Numbered from the stretch's first letter, positions 9,245 to 21,616 are shown. The stretch is 35,032 nucleotides of DNA from Spirogloea muscicola (GCA_009602725.1 WELB01000041.1:461913-496944); one strand, 5' to 3'. Made by a program: numbers and translations. Notes: generated by a model from the sequence alone, not told the origin.

Positions 9245-12200
9245 ATGGAAGCGGAGACCGGCGTCGGGATCCTCTGCTTCGCCAGCGCCTGCGCCGGCTT
9301 CCGCGGCGTCCTCAAGCAGAGGTCGGCTCACCGCAGCATGGCCAACCTGCAGCTGCAAGGCCTCGCCCTCAAGCCGCCGGCAGTGGACGAGACTCCACGC
9401 TGCGGTGTCGAGCAGCGTGCTGCTACGCCATCGCCAGCTGCAGCGTCAGCTCTGCGCCAGAGCCGTCAGCTCTTTTCCAGCCGATTGCATTATCAGATGA
9501 GCAGGCCAAGGCGGCCGTGGAAGCTCCAGCTGCGACGGCTTGCTTCCAGAAGGCGGCGGTTGTGACATGAGCGAGGCCGTCGTGGTGGCAGGTACAGCGA
9601 CTTCCTCGTCAACGAGGTGGCCCTGTCCGGCGCCGTGGTGCGCCTCACCGACCTGCGCGCCCCGCCCAAGGAGGTGACTGCTCCGAGCAGCACGGCAGCC
9701 ATGCCACTGCCCTCACTCTGCACTGCAAGTCATCCTTGCGATCTTTGCCATACATTGCCTTACTCCTGACTGTGACGCAGTCCCTGGTCGCTTCGATCAA
9801 ACTTCTATCTACATCAGATTAGATATCAAAAGAGAATGTGATTTCTATGGCCAATGCAGTGAGCTCTGTGGAACCAATCATGGCTTTATGCTGATTGTAC
9901 TTGAAGCAGTCTCAGTAGACCATTGTGTCCCTTGGGTATCTTATACACTCGAACTAATCTGAGCCACTCGACGACCTCGAAGGCTGTAAGTTTCAAGTTG
10001 CAGGCGAAGCAGTATGTTCTGGAGCTAGGTCTAAGGGTGCAGGGTTTTAGCGCAGGATGTCTAGGCATTAGAGTAGGACTAGATGTTAAGTTGGAAATTC
10101 GTGTAAGACCCTGCCATTGCTTTGCGACTGCAGGATGACATTGATCCTGCGGCCAGCAAGGCCAAGCAAGCCCCTTGCCTGGACGAGTCAGAAGTGATAG
10201 AGGCGTTTTCGGAGCTTACGCGGCCAGAAGATGCCGCCAAGTTGCAGAAGCTCCTTCGCTCTGCCAACAAGGCCCACGGGGGGAAAGCCGGGTCACTACA
10301 CGACGAGGACAATCAAGCTGGCGAGGAATTGGACGTCATCATTCTTGCTCCTGACATGGACAAGGCCCACCGCACGGTGAGCTTAGCACGTTGCAAATAG
10401 CAAGGAGCCAACGTTAGTAGCACGTTCTGCTGATGCCTTTATGTAGACCTCCTCGTGAAGCTGTAGAATATCTCCAGCTGTAGAATAGCTCCACTAAACA
10501 ACTCAAGATGTTATTGTCGGGCTTTGCTCATTCAACAAATTTACTGCCCCACAAAACAGGTGAAGTTGGACAACTTGACTGATAGTGCAGGAGGCAAGTG
10601 CCGTGTATCCTTGGCCAGAGCTAACCCAATCCTTCTTTTTGAATCCTCCCTTTTCGGATTCTGTACACTGCATATTTCAATGATGGGAGGTTAATCTGAA
10701 AAGTCGTTCTGTTGTTTCTCGCGTGACCTCGGCGCTGGAGGCAGGAGGTGCACACCTTCTTCAAGCGCAACCTGCCATACCTGGTGTCGGACACAGTCGA
10801 CCACAATGCAGCGACCAAGTCCATCCGTGTGCGACTTTGGAAAGGAGGCAGCGGTGCTCAAGGGGAGGACCGACGCGACAGAAGCAAGCTTGACAGCAGG
10901 AAGCAAGGCAGAGACAGAGCGGGGCTGAGACCACGAGATCCCAAAAGATTGAGGAGCGATCAGGACTCCCTGTTTGACATGAGGGGCAAAGATGATTGGC
11001 CAGCTGAGCAGAAGAAATATCTGATGTACGTCTTTCTTGGGCTGCACAGCCATTGTACTGGTGATCAATCATTGCCTGATGGGACAGTGAGGTATTGCTC
11101 TCAATGACAGAGAGGGGCTTGGGGGGTGCAGGTTCCACCTGCTGAAGCAGAACAAGGACACTCAGGACGTTCTCCAAGTCCTGGCTCGCATGCTGGGCCT
11201 CCAGGTAATGTTAAAACAACAGCGCTTTCCCGTCCATAAGAGGTTTCTGAGATATTTTTGTGTGCATTCTATTTGGTACATGAGCTGACAGAGAATTGTG
11301 CCCACCTCTTCTTGTCCTCTTGCTCCAGCTAAAGAGCTTTGGCTTCGCTGGCACTAAGGACAAACGGGCAGTCACAGTGCAACAGGTCAGTGCCTAAATA
11401 CTTCACTACAGCTTCCAGTGCCCACGTCAGACTGCGGCAATCTGCCTGCTTGTAGATCTTGTAATTTAATTAGAGTTGATTAGCACTCTTTAAGCATAAT
11501 CAGATCCAGAGAAACCTGTCAAAAATGAGGTCAAAGTGCTGCATTTATGCAGAAACAGATTAGTACCGTGGTGATATATCACTCGGGGTTGAAGGATATT
11601 ACTAGGGTCCAGGGTCTAGGGTGTAGTTATGGACTTCATGCATGAGATATCAACGATAAGGACTGAAGCAAGCACGCAGCAGAGAAGGTATGCTGCCAAG
11701 GGCACTACTAACAATGACTTGGCTGCTGCTCAGGTAACGGTCTACAGACAAGCAGCACAGAAAGTGGCTGCTCTGAATCAGAGACTCTTTGGGATTCGAG
11801 TTGGCAACTTTAAGTACGTTGATGCTACCCAAGCCCACATGTCAGCCTGAGCCAACGGCTGCTCGAGCCTGATCAAGTTGCCATCTTCATATTTATCTGC
11901 AGCTCTGACCACTGAGCGAATATTATCTCCCTTCACTGCTTCTTGCAGGTATGTGGATGAGCCCTTGCGACTCGGGCAGCTTGCTGGAAATCATTTCGTT
12001 ATCACCCTTAGGTATTACAAGGCAACAAGCTCCATTGCCACTCTCTTTTCTTTTTGGGTCAGGATGTCCATGAAGAAATTGTATCTGGGGTGATGTGCTT
12101 GGGATGTGGGTGCAATAGGGGCGTGGAAGCTGACAGTGACGCTGTAGTGGAAAGAGCTGCCGAAACCCTGAATAAGACAGGCTTCATCAACTACTTCGGT

Positions 12201-15200
12201 TTGCAGGTCATCACTCTTTGATCGTGGTAATTCCCGTTCGTATGTTCATTGTTCTTAAATGCAAGACTCACATGGTTGGCTGGTACAAGCCTCAACAACT
12301 GCCATTTGTTCTTCTTGGATCTCAGGCAGGTCTGACATTTTCAATGGTCTTCATTATGCTTCCATTGTTCAGTATGTGCATCATTTAGTATGTGCTTCCA
12401 CATCAATTGCAGCGATTCGGAAGCGGAAGCGTGATGACCCACGAAATAGGTTGCGCGCTTTTAAGGGGCGATTGGCAGGGGGCCATTGATCTCATACTGC
12501 AGCCAAGGAGCGGAGATATCCTTGTTCAGAACGCTTGTCCAGTACAATCAAGAACTTAAAATGACGCGATAATCAACAGCTCCAGCTGGCCACTGTAGTG
12601 ACCAATAATCTTTGCCTTTTCTATCTCAGCGGCAGTTCTCTATTAACTCAGCATCCATGCTTGCATCTTGACAGTCTTAGGAATGTGTAGAGCATATTCT
12701 CTAGGCACTGTCATGTTGGTAGCTTCAGATGGCTTCCAGCGCACTGCCTTGACCAATTGGGCCACACAGGTCATGGCAAGCCAGGCTGCACGGCAGTACT
12801 ATGCTGATACGAAGGATGCTAGCGGCACCCTGCACCAAATGCCCCGCCAGCTTGTTGCTGAACGAGCCGTGGTACCTTCCTTTCTCAATCAATTCATGGC
12901 ATTATTTCTCATGTGTCGTAGTCTTAGGTTTAGCAAAGATCGAATTTATGTCACCGTTGAGCTCACAATGATAGTGGAGACCCAGCATTCTGCCATGGGC
13001 GCTACACGAATCTGCATCCATTTAACCTACGCTGCAGCATGGTGGTCCTGGTGTTAAGCTGCCAGGTCTTTAACTGGCCGTACTGAATGTAGCGCCTGCT
13101 GCTCTGCACAGCTCTCGGGAATGCAGCGCACGCCGGGCAACTGGGTCCAGATCCTAGGAGCCATTCCGAGGACACTCAGGATGATGTCAGCCCTTTTCCA
13201 TCTCTCAGGAGTTAGCTTGATCTCATTTGTTGTCAATTGGGAAAGGGCCACAATGTCGAAAGCTTCAAAGTATCAGTTAATGTGCATCTTACACTTTACA
13301 ACACTGCAGTGCCATCTGTAAATCTCGCGATTCTCGATAGTCGTACTGCTCCTGTGACTCACAAGGTTACTTGTTTGTGGCGGTTGTGTGTCCAGGTATG
13401 TGCATAGCTATCAGAGCTATCTTTGGAATCACGCAGCATCCCACAGGATACAGAAATATGGTGAGGCACGGCTGCTTGGAGCTCAAATAGATTCTTTGCC
13501 ATTTCAAGCACTTCATTCAAGTCTGAACACTGTGAGCAAGTTATGTCAGAGATCAGCAAGCTGTGTATGTGGAACTCTGGCAGTGTCAACATCAGCGTGG
13601 ATGTAATCAATTAGGCAAGTGCTTGGGCGCTAGCATGCAATTGCTAAATTGGTCCATCTAAGCTGTCCACACATTTGTAATGCGGGCACAGTGACTAAGC
13701 ACCCTTGTGTTTTCTCAGGCTGCAAGTCCATAGTAGAAGGAGATCTGGTGCTTGTTCAAGGTGACCCAGCTGGCATTGCTGAACTTGACGAGGACCAATC
13801 TTCTTTACACCAAGGTTTGGGTGATGCAGAAGGTCAGTGCTTCTTCTCTTCTTTGCTTTGATGAGTACGAGACATTCTCTGCATCATCAGCTTCAATCAT
13901 CTTAGAACAGCTGTCAGTGATTTCAGTCTGCAGTCAGAAAGGGCTGGTAGATAAATAGGGCTACAGTACAGCCTGAGAATTTAGAAATTTGAACCCAATC
14001 GTGATGGAGCATTGGTGAAGCTTTTAAGGATATTTAAGCAGAATCTTATGGAGCTCGGTCATAGCAGGTTACGTGGCGGACGAGGTAGATACAGAAGAGG
14101 AGACTGCCACAGGAGGTGTCCAGAAGGTGTCAAGCGTTTCCCTCTGCTTGCTATACTGGTAGAGAAACCCTCTACCGTTGAGATATTGAGCTCGTAGGCT
14201 TTGTACGTTGGGGATCCCCTGTACATGGAAGATGCTTCACAAGCTTGATGAGCTGGATAACTTTGTGATAGCAGAAAGTAAGTCAGTCCTTCACATTCTG
14301 CGCAGAGCAAATCATGGAAGGAGGACACTCTTCCCAAGATCCAGGCGAGCATTGAGCTTCATAGCCGCGCCCTAGGATATTGTCTGTTGACTGAAGCAGA
14401 GGGCCAGTACTTCAGTCTTGATCCAATATGGATGCTACTCTGACATGGCAGCCTGGGGCGGGTGGAGTACGTGCAGGTTGTATCAGCAGAGCAGGCTGCT
14501 TCTGGAAAATTTGCAGTCAGCGATGTAGTACTGCCCCTGCCAGGGTAAGACTGACATGTGCTCATCTTCAAGGATGAGCAAAATCGTGTAAGATGGATGT
14601 ATGTGGGAGTGGTGTCTAGATTCTGCATCCAAACCAACTTCTGCTGGATCCTGCTCTGTTGTTTGACAGGGTAATGTTGCCCAATATGGGTTGCACTGCC
14701 TAACATGATGGCAAGATATTGAGTGCTTGTATGCATTTGCGGGCTGATCGCTGGACTGCTATGGTATTGTGGGCCCTCTTCTGGTGCATGATGAGAGCAG
14801 AATTAGGAAGGGGTAGTTGAGAAACGCACTTCAAGAGTTTTGTTTGATGCATACTGATTTGCTAGTGCTTGAGTCTGGCAGTGCAGCTACTGTACTCCCT
14901 GCAAATGATGTTGCAGATATCTACCAGAGTCTCGCAGCCAAGGTGACCAACTACACCTCACCTACCTTCTGACTTTGGTGTGTATCCTTCAGGTTGATGC
15001 ATACATAAATGTATGGTGACCACTTAAGCTCCACTTCATACCTTCATGACGAGTGTGTACTTGTTGCAATCAGGATGGTGTAAGCTTGACCGACTCTCCT
15101 CACAACGTCCGGTATGTCGCTCTACCATGCACTCTGCTGTTGGCCCACTTTTTAGTCAAAATTCAAGACCTTGAGATGGAGTCTCTCCACTAGGTAGCCT

Positions 15201-16584
15201 TTTGTATTCAGATGCCAGGGTCTCACCGAAGTCCAAGGTCGAGTGAGCCAGGCGCTGTCAGGCCGTCTCATGGCTCAGGGTTACACCTGACCAGAATGTG
15301 CATCAACTATACTTGCCAAGCACTAATCTTCACGAGATGTCTGCTCTCATTTCCCTAGTTGGCAAACATATGCCGTGTGAGACGCCTCCTTCAAAAGTTG
15401 CAAGTGCATGTCCGAGAAGGTTTAATGCAAGCCCCTGTATGAAGTGTTCTGTCAGGCTTGGAGTAGAGGCTGAGGGTTATGAAGCCTATACAACCACTCC
15501 AAAATCCACAACTTGGGGGAAAGAAGGCATTTAATCTGGCCATCTGACTGCACAATTTGTCCCACATTCTGATGTGCAGAGATTACTCGGTCCAGCACCT
15601 GAAGGGAGACTACCGCCGAGTGCTGCAGATGCTCCCAGACCTTGAGTGGTGAGTAGTTTCTTATCCTGTTTTGGTGAGAAGCAGCCGTTGATGTGTGAGC
15701 CAAAGAGGCCTCAACGTCCAGCATTTGCATAACATGTCAGGCCATGGCGAGTGCTGCCTAATTTCTTGCCTACCTCTGGTCAGATTTTGGTACATGCTGT
15801 TTGGTGGTATTTGACCTCTTTCAGGACATTTTAGTGTTCCTCACTGTGTCGTGCAGGAAGCTTATGAAGTACACCAGCGTCTTGGAGCCGCTAGCGCAGA
15901 GTGACCTCGCCAGGCTCGACAGCCACGCCAATGGGCTGCCATCACCCACCTCGCCAGAGCTTACACCGATTCCGCCTGGCCTTGACCTCCAGCAGGACAA
16001 TGGCCCAGAGATGGCGCAAGACGAGCACAGAGAGGCCGGTGCAGCCGAGCTTGATGCTGGACGCGCAGGCCAGCCAGGAGCAGCGGGCGCCTCTGACACT
16101 CCTGAGCAGCCAGCTGGGTTGGCAGCGCCGCTGGCGTCGGAGGCAGCTGCTGGAGAAGCACATGCAGGGACTGCAGTGCAGCTGTCGTTCACGCTGCCGC
16201 CAGCATGCTATGCCACGATGGCCATCCGCGAGCTCCTCAAGACCTCCACTTCTGTGAGAGCTCGAACTACGGCTAGGCCTGATTGACTGCAGACATGCAA
16301 TTTCTTTATTACAGCACCAGGCACCAGACCCCTGGCTCTCATAAGCAGCAGCTCCATATGCGCTCCCAGTTTCTTTGGGGTGTCAGTCATGCAGAGCCGC
16401 TAGTCTGATCTTTTTGAAGGCCCGAACATGCAAACAGTAGATCACAAAGCCCACTACAAAGCTCTATAAACAGCGCTTGCTTACGGTTTGCCCTGGTGGT
16501 TTTGTCCTGCAGGCCGCCTATCATACGTCATTAAACACTGAGGTGGCAGCCAATAAACGTTCAGCAGACGCTGTCATTCCTTAA
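9245..16584 (+). CDS. PUS7: tRNA/mRNA pseudouridine synthase, PUS7 / TruD family
   Basis: A 779-residue enzyme in 21 exons: 9245-9321, 9592-9673, 10134-10376, 10745-11025, 11132-11204, 11329-11385, 11734-11813, 11949-12021, 12063-12206, 12413-12541, 12770-12871, 13112-13185, 13396-13460, 13719-13814, 14068-14126, 14477-14544, 14882-14942, 15074-15111, 15580-15648, 15857-16253 and 16513-16584. It converts uridine to pseudouridine in RNA. N-terminal [20 protein letters not shown] is typical of PUS7. The TruD motif [11 protein letters not shown] is in exon 6, with the presumed catalytic Asp near residue 263. [53 protein letters not shown] and [15 protein letters not shown] follow in family order. 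Odd points: the exon 8/9 junction stays in frame only with a GC donor and a 41-base intron, and exon 20 carries an Ala/Pro/Glu-rich insert of about 90 residues. The start is the first ATG in frame with the family N-terminus. Confidence 0.95.
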
Positions 16585-17184
16585 GCCCCCAGCTAGCATC
16601 CTGGCTCATTGACAGTCAAGTCACCTGCCTCTTTTCTTTGACTTGCGTAATGACCTTGGCAATCTCCAGCAGCTGCGAAGAAGATATGGTCAAGCTGTGA
16701 GCCTTGCACCACTGCACTCTTCTGGCACAGTGTTGGTGCCACCGCTGATTGCCCCCTTCAGGCAGATGCTTAGACCAGCTGTTCTCCTCGCAACCAACTT
16801 CTGTTGAGCATTTTGGCTGACAGCATATGCAACTCGGCAGACTTGAAGAATAATGAATCACTGAATGAAACAATGAATTAAGTGGTCATCTGCTGATAAG
16901 CTGGCAGCTGGATAACTGCATCAGTGCGAATGTATCTCAATTTGTCATACCGAGCGGATTGCATCCTCAGTGAGTATGGGCCTGCCTGCGTGAGATCAAC
17001 CTTGCTTTGGTTGATATACACAGAAGAAAGCATCTTCTCCTGTGTTCGAGTGCAGGTGGATCAGCCGCAGAGGCTGAAAAAATTAAAGAATGTCTTGCTA
17101 AAGAGGGATATTTTACACCTTTGTGCAAATGGCTGCAAAAGCTTATGCAGCTGCACCACAGGCATTCAGATTGAAGATAGCCCC
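16585..17184. other. Convergent intergenic region PUS7 / SERINC
   Basis: This is the 3' flank of two converging genes. A 96-codon plus ORF (16924-17214), preceded in part by a good acceptor at about 17055, has no recognisable domain and overlaps the SERINC last exon in antisense. The TGTAA signal for SERINC lies inside. No TGTAA was seen for PUS7. Confidence 0.5.
17113..17117 (-). terminator. Poly(A) signal TGTAA for the SERINC gene
   Basis: TGTAA on the minus strand (TTACA on plus), 68 bases past the SERINC stop codon. This pentamer is the usual chlorophyte polyadenylation signal. Confidence 0.6.
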
Positions 17185-20100
17185 TCAACCGAAGTCCCTG
17201 TCCTTAAAAAGTAGGGGCGCCACCATGGTCCAAACTGCAAGAAGAGGGTGTGTAATAAAGAACGTGTCAACAAGGAGCTTGCTGTTGCTGGCTGTGTAAT
17301 CCTCTCAAAAGGCATGGCAGCTGGCGACCTAGACATGAAAGTGAATATCAAGTGGAGAATGCTTACTGTAGAGCAAGGCGGCCAGCCACTCATTGACAAT
17401 CTTAACCCACACGCTTACCCAGCCTGTGTCCACTGACCACCTGCACGGAATGTGAAAGTGCTCAGTGTGCTGCAAATGCCAATAGTCTAATAACCTCCAA
17501 CAACCTCACTGAGTACAGAAGTCCCATACTCTTTAAGAAACTATGTCCCACGTGTTACTAAAGGATCACAGTGCCGCCATGACTTAGCCCCATTCATCCG
17601 GCGCAACTTCAACATGCATACTATCCATGCATGCTGCAAAATTGAGGATATAGCACATATGGGGGGCTTCACAGCTTGCTGCCTCACTTGGCCTGGGTTT
17701 GGTGGAGGTTCCACCCAAGAAAAAGCATGGCCATGTACATACTACCCATCGCAAAGACGAAGTGAAAGAACCCGTAACCATAGGGCACATCACCATCTCC
17801 AGGCGTGCTGTCACCTTTTGTCAGCTGCACAACCAGGAACTTCTGTGTAATTATTTGCACACCAGTACAACAGCAGAAACCCCACCAATGTGAAGGAGCT
17901 TCCAGAGCTCCACCTTAGCATCAGCAACAGTTGTACCTTCTGGCAAGCTTGTCCACGATTTAGCAGCAATCATCTGGCTATTGCACCATAAGAATACCCA
18001 TCCAAAGTAGATATTGCAACATAGAATGCAACACGAATTGCAGAAATAGCATCATAACACCTACCCAGCATGCATCTACCTGCCAAAGAAAAACATTTAC
18101 CAACCGTACGCACTGCATGTCCGTTATCAAAAACTTACAGAAAAAGACTGGGAATCGATTCCAGAGGTAAACGTGGCCAGTATAATTGCAAATATTGCCA
18201 GCACAAAGCCCTGTCGATTTAAGACCAACATGGCAAGCAATCTGTCACTTTTACTCATTTGCAGATGAAAGAGTGACTCCCATTCTATATCATTTACCCT
18301 ACTTCTTTGCTGAGTCATGTTTTACATCAGTGATGCAAACTCTCAATGCATTTTAGTTGTTGAATGCATGTTCATGGGTTCAAGGTCTTACTATGATTGT
18401 GCTCCAGTCCCCCCGCCCTGTCTGTCTGTGCCGTGTATTGCACGTGTACAAGCGAGGCTCGCTGTACAATTGTCAGATCAGCAACAGCACAGTTGAGAGA
18501 CGGAACAAAGCCATAGTGAAGAGCTCACAGGCATACAAAGTCAACTGAGGGAGAAGTAAGTGAGCAAGCTATTTCATATGCTCAGACCATGACACGATCT
18601 GCAGGCTGCAGGCCTGTACCACGTACAGACTTCAACAGGATGTTAGGCTGACCTCATGATAGCTGAGTAGCAGAGGAACACTATGTATATAGATATAAGA
18701 CCAGAAGTCAACAATCCTGCATTGACCTGCAAAGACCGTTGGGACTGCCTTGACAATCACTCAAAAGCATAATAATGCTGACGGGGATAAAGTCAAAGGC
18801 ATATTGAGGCAAATATGCTTATGTTGCATCTAGCCATGGTGCAATCATTCCTGAACTCGTGCTCACAGTCATGGCAAATGCCTACCTTTGGATGCAGGGA
18901 AATTGCTGTGTACGTTATGATGAGAATCAAGGTCCAAGTTATGGAGAAAATGTTAAGACCGCAACCAGCTCTAGGGGCGAAGTAGACATACATTAAAATG
19001 ATTCCAATGAAGCTGAGTAGGTAGCACAGAGCTGCCACTACAATGACAGGTATTTTGCTGGCCACAACCAAAAGAAGGTCATCAGCCATAGAGAATTATG
19101 CATGTTCAAGATGTCTCCTTGCACAATCTGCTTGTTTGCAGGTGCAGATGAGCAACTGCAAGACTTAGTTCAAGGACTGCTGCCTAGGCAGAGACTCCTC
19201 ACCATTTTCTCTCATTCTCAGAGGAGAGCCAAGACTCGTTCCACGCGTAGATGAAGCTAAGGAGGCTCACGAGCTGAATGATCAGAAAAATCCTGGCACA
19301 AAAGCGAGGGGGTTACTGTTACTTGACTACAAATGTGGCAGTCGTGTAAGGGTACTCTTGTTCAGATAGGAGCTTACTTAAGACAACCTTATCAACTTCA
19401 CAAATTAATGTACACACTAGCACAGGGTCAACCAGGTCCTTTGAGTACTTCAAGACACCACAGAGATAGAAGGCTTGATGATGCCGCATGAGACAAGGAT
19501 GACATGACTCAGAAGTAGGATGCATGATTGGTTGTGGCATTTGCAGCTGGGATCCTAAAATCACGAAACTATAAGGGGTACTGCCAACAGTCAGTTTCTA
19601 ATTGTTCTTTAATATGTACCCTGCTCCAATACGTGCAAGCTCGCCTGCATCACACAGAAAGGAAGCAAGTATTTAGTGGCTCCTTAAGAGTGTCCACATT
19701 GCCTCACTGTGCTGCTAAAGCTTGACAGCCACGCCGGAAAGCACATTCCTTGGCATATGATGCTTTTGCCATTCTTTCTGCAAGTAGGGGAGGAACTCCA
19801 TGCTCAGGTATGGCGGTGTGCACGTACCGTAGGCCTGAAAGAATCCTGACGGGATGAAGAACGGTAGAAACTCCAGAAGGAACCAGCTGATAAGCTTGAA
19901 GGGCCACCAACCAGTATGCCACCAGTCACGACAATCATCTGTCTTCTTTGTTCCCACAGTTGAGGCACACATGACCGCAAAGAAGACCTTTTGGAGTGGT
20001 CAAGGTCATAGGGTGTTGTCCATGCGTTTTGAGGTAGCAATTGCCGTAACAAGGCCCCATCCTGGACTATTCTTTCGCTCTCTTAGTAATCATGAACACA

Positions 20101-20754
20101 GCAGCTTGGGCCTTGAGTGCCGATTAACTTATGCACACACATGTGATCATAGCCGTGTGTGCATTGCGGTGGGATACAAATAGTCCCAAACTGATCCGAA
20201 GGACGCCTTCAGCTCCCAGACAATCGTGGCCAGCCTGGCAGCCCCTCAGCACTACACAGACACGATGGCCGAGGGAGAATCTCATCACTCATCTCTCAGC
20301 TATATTTCGGACGTCAGGCATTTGTCAGCCAGACACTTACACGTACTCCAGCAATGCCTATGGCATGATGAGCAAGCACTTGCGCAAACTGTTCGGGTGC
20401 TCAAACCTGACCCATAAAACCCATCCAATTGCCATTCATGTCAATTTCTGGGATCTCACGGCTGCGACACTAAAGGTTCTTCGACATGAGTTGCTCCCAG
20501 CATGACAAGCAAGCCTTGTGGTAGGAAGCTGCAAGGTGAGAGGAGGCGGCAATGAGTATACCTGACAGAGACTTGAGCGCAGGTTGGCTGTAGTCCCGGA
20601 TGAGCCAGGCGGCGACCGAGGTGACGACGAAGATGGAGGCGTATATCCATTTGGAGACGCGGCGGTGGGAGCCGCCAAAGCTGCATGCGGCGCAGAGGCA
20701 GCCGGCCACCGCGCTCTCTGTGCAGGCGGCGGCGCAGCCCGCGCAGAGCGGCAT
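17185..20754 (-). CDS. SERINC: Serine incorporator (SERINC/TDE1) family membrane protein
   Basis: A 396-residue multipass membrane protein in 12 exons: 20562-20754, 20178-20251, 19828-19987, 19620-19644, 19203-19292, 18886-19057, 18653-18726, 18392-18461, 18139-18210, 17688-17824, 17367-17440 and 17185-17234. All phases agree. The family is linked to serine-lipid handling and scramblase activity in membranes; the role here is inferred. The N-terminus is Cys-rich (MPLCAGCAAACTES), then the first membrane segment ending AWLIRDYSQ. Family blocks follow: DCLGAEGVLRISLG, WWHTGWWPFKL, GELARIGAG, IFLIIQ, YAWNESW, YFAPRAGCGLNIF, SLHPKVNAGLLTSG, CYSAIMSEP, FVLAIFAIILATFTSGIDS, VPYGYGFFHFVFAMGSMYM, GWVSVWVKIVNEWLAAL and WTMVAPLL. 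Exon 4 is only 25 bases. The start at 20754 directly precedes the Cys-rich block; the frame stays open upstream to 20982 through a triplet repeat, so a longer N-terminus is possible but unlikely. Confidence 0.95.
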
Positions 20755-20810
20755 TCGCTCGATATAGACAACGTCCGCGCCTCTTAAGACTAAAATTGAT
20801 GCCGGAAACG

Positions 20811-20872
20811 GCGGCGGCGGCAACGGCGGCGGCGGCGGCGGCAGCGGCGGCGGCGGCGGCGGCGGCTGCGGG
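20811..20872 (+). repeat. GGC-triplet microsatellite
   Basis: About 20 GGC units with interruptions (CAA, CAG, CTG). It lies just upstream of the SERINC start codon, in its presumed 5' untranslated or promoter region. Confidence 0.85.
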
Positions 20873-21279
20873 GCAACTTGCGAGGCCTGGTCTTCGGGTC
20901 TGGACCGGGCGCGGGCTTCCCCCCTCCTCCCTCCCTCCTCCAGGCGAGGGGACTGGCCTCCACCCTCCCCACCATTCAGCAAGTGCTGTTATGAGGGGCT
21001 CCCTTTTGGCGTGCCGTGGCCGGCGAAGCGCCCCCCTCATCCCCGACCAGACCGTTGCGGTAGCTTCCAGCCGCCCGCCGGCCCGAGCGTGGGCCCGGGG
21101 AGGTGGCTCATCGTGGCCGTCCGTACGATGAGTTGCAGCCCGGTCACCGCCTGCAATCCTATCCGACGGCGGAGATCCTCTCAACACGGACAAGCGAGGT
21201 AACGGGGGACTCCTATCACGGTGATGCTGCGCTAACGGGGAACCCCCAGTTAGCGGACCTCCAAGGACCTCCATGCCCC

Positions 21280-21288
21280 AAACCCTAA
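21280..21288 (+). promoter_or_regulatory. Telo-box-like motif AAACCCTAA
   Basis: An exact match to the plant telo-box core, 329 bases upstream of the proteasome alpha start codon. In land plants this motif is found in promoters of genes for growing cells; function here is inference. Confidence 0.4.
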
Positions 21289-21327
21289 CCCCCACATCGC
21301 AGTTGCCAACCCTGTCCGCGCCAGTAG

Positions 21328-21364
21328 CCGCCGCCGCCGCCGCCGCCGCCGCCACCGCCGCCGG
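21328..21364 (+). repeat. CCG-triplet microsatellite
   Basis: About 12 CCG/CGC units with one CAC interruption, in the 5' region of the proteasome alpha gene. Confidence 0.85.
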
Positions 21365-21616
21365 GGGAGCCGAGCTCCTCATAGACTAGCCCTGCTTTGC
21401 TGCAGCAGGTGCTGGTGGCCCCTTAAGGCTAACGGCGCCGCCGTTTTGCTGCGTGGGAGCCCAATCGATTGCCCGGCAGCCTCCGTGACCCACCCTTGCG
21501 AGGGCCCGCCGGGCTCCCGGCTTCGTGTGCTGGCGGCCGCCGCCGTCGCCGCCGTTTTCGTCTCCTGCCCATGATCCCGTGACTGGATCCCCATCCGTGC
21601 CGAACGGCGCTTCGGC

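Larger units (their letters stand above)
20755..21616. promoter_or_regulatory. Bidirectional promoter region SERINC / proteasome alpha
   Basis: An 862-base divergent spacer. It is strongly GC-rich and holds one triplet run near each gene (20811-20872 and 21328-21364) and a telo-box-like AAACCCTAA at 21280-21288. Long ORFs across it (for example 20456-21382 minus) are poly-Ala/Arg translations of the triplet runs and not genes. Confidence 0.6.

Noticed and set aside
11600-11630. AGGGT-rich stretch in a PUS7 intron resembling telomere repeats
   Set aside because: Only a few irregular units (GGGTCCAGGGTCTAGGGTG), not a true TTTAGGG array.
12062-12093. Reading PUS7 exon 9 in the frame given by the GT donor at 12012
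   Set aside because: It meets a TGA after ten codons, while the other frame gives 48 codons of clear PUS7 sequence.
15821-16192. Minus ORF rich in Ala and Ser over PUS7 exon 20
   Set aside because: Shadow of the GC-rich PUS7 exon; no homology signal.
16924-17214. 96-codon plus ORF with a Cys-rich middle in the PUS7/SERINC gap
   Set aside because: No recognisable domain, overlaps the SERINC last exon in antisense, and PUS7 already ends in a good stop codon.
17614-17893. Plus-strand ORFs with Lys/His-rich sequence resembling a nucleic-acid-binding protein
   Set aside because: They are the exact antisense of SERINC exon 10, whose minus-strand translation (VPYGYGFFHF) is unmistakable.
20456-21382. 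308-codon minus ORF with long poly-Ala
   Set aside because: It is a translation of the GGC/CCG runs; the real SERINC first exon uses another frame.
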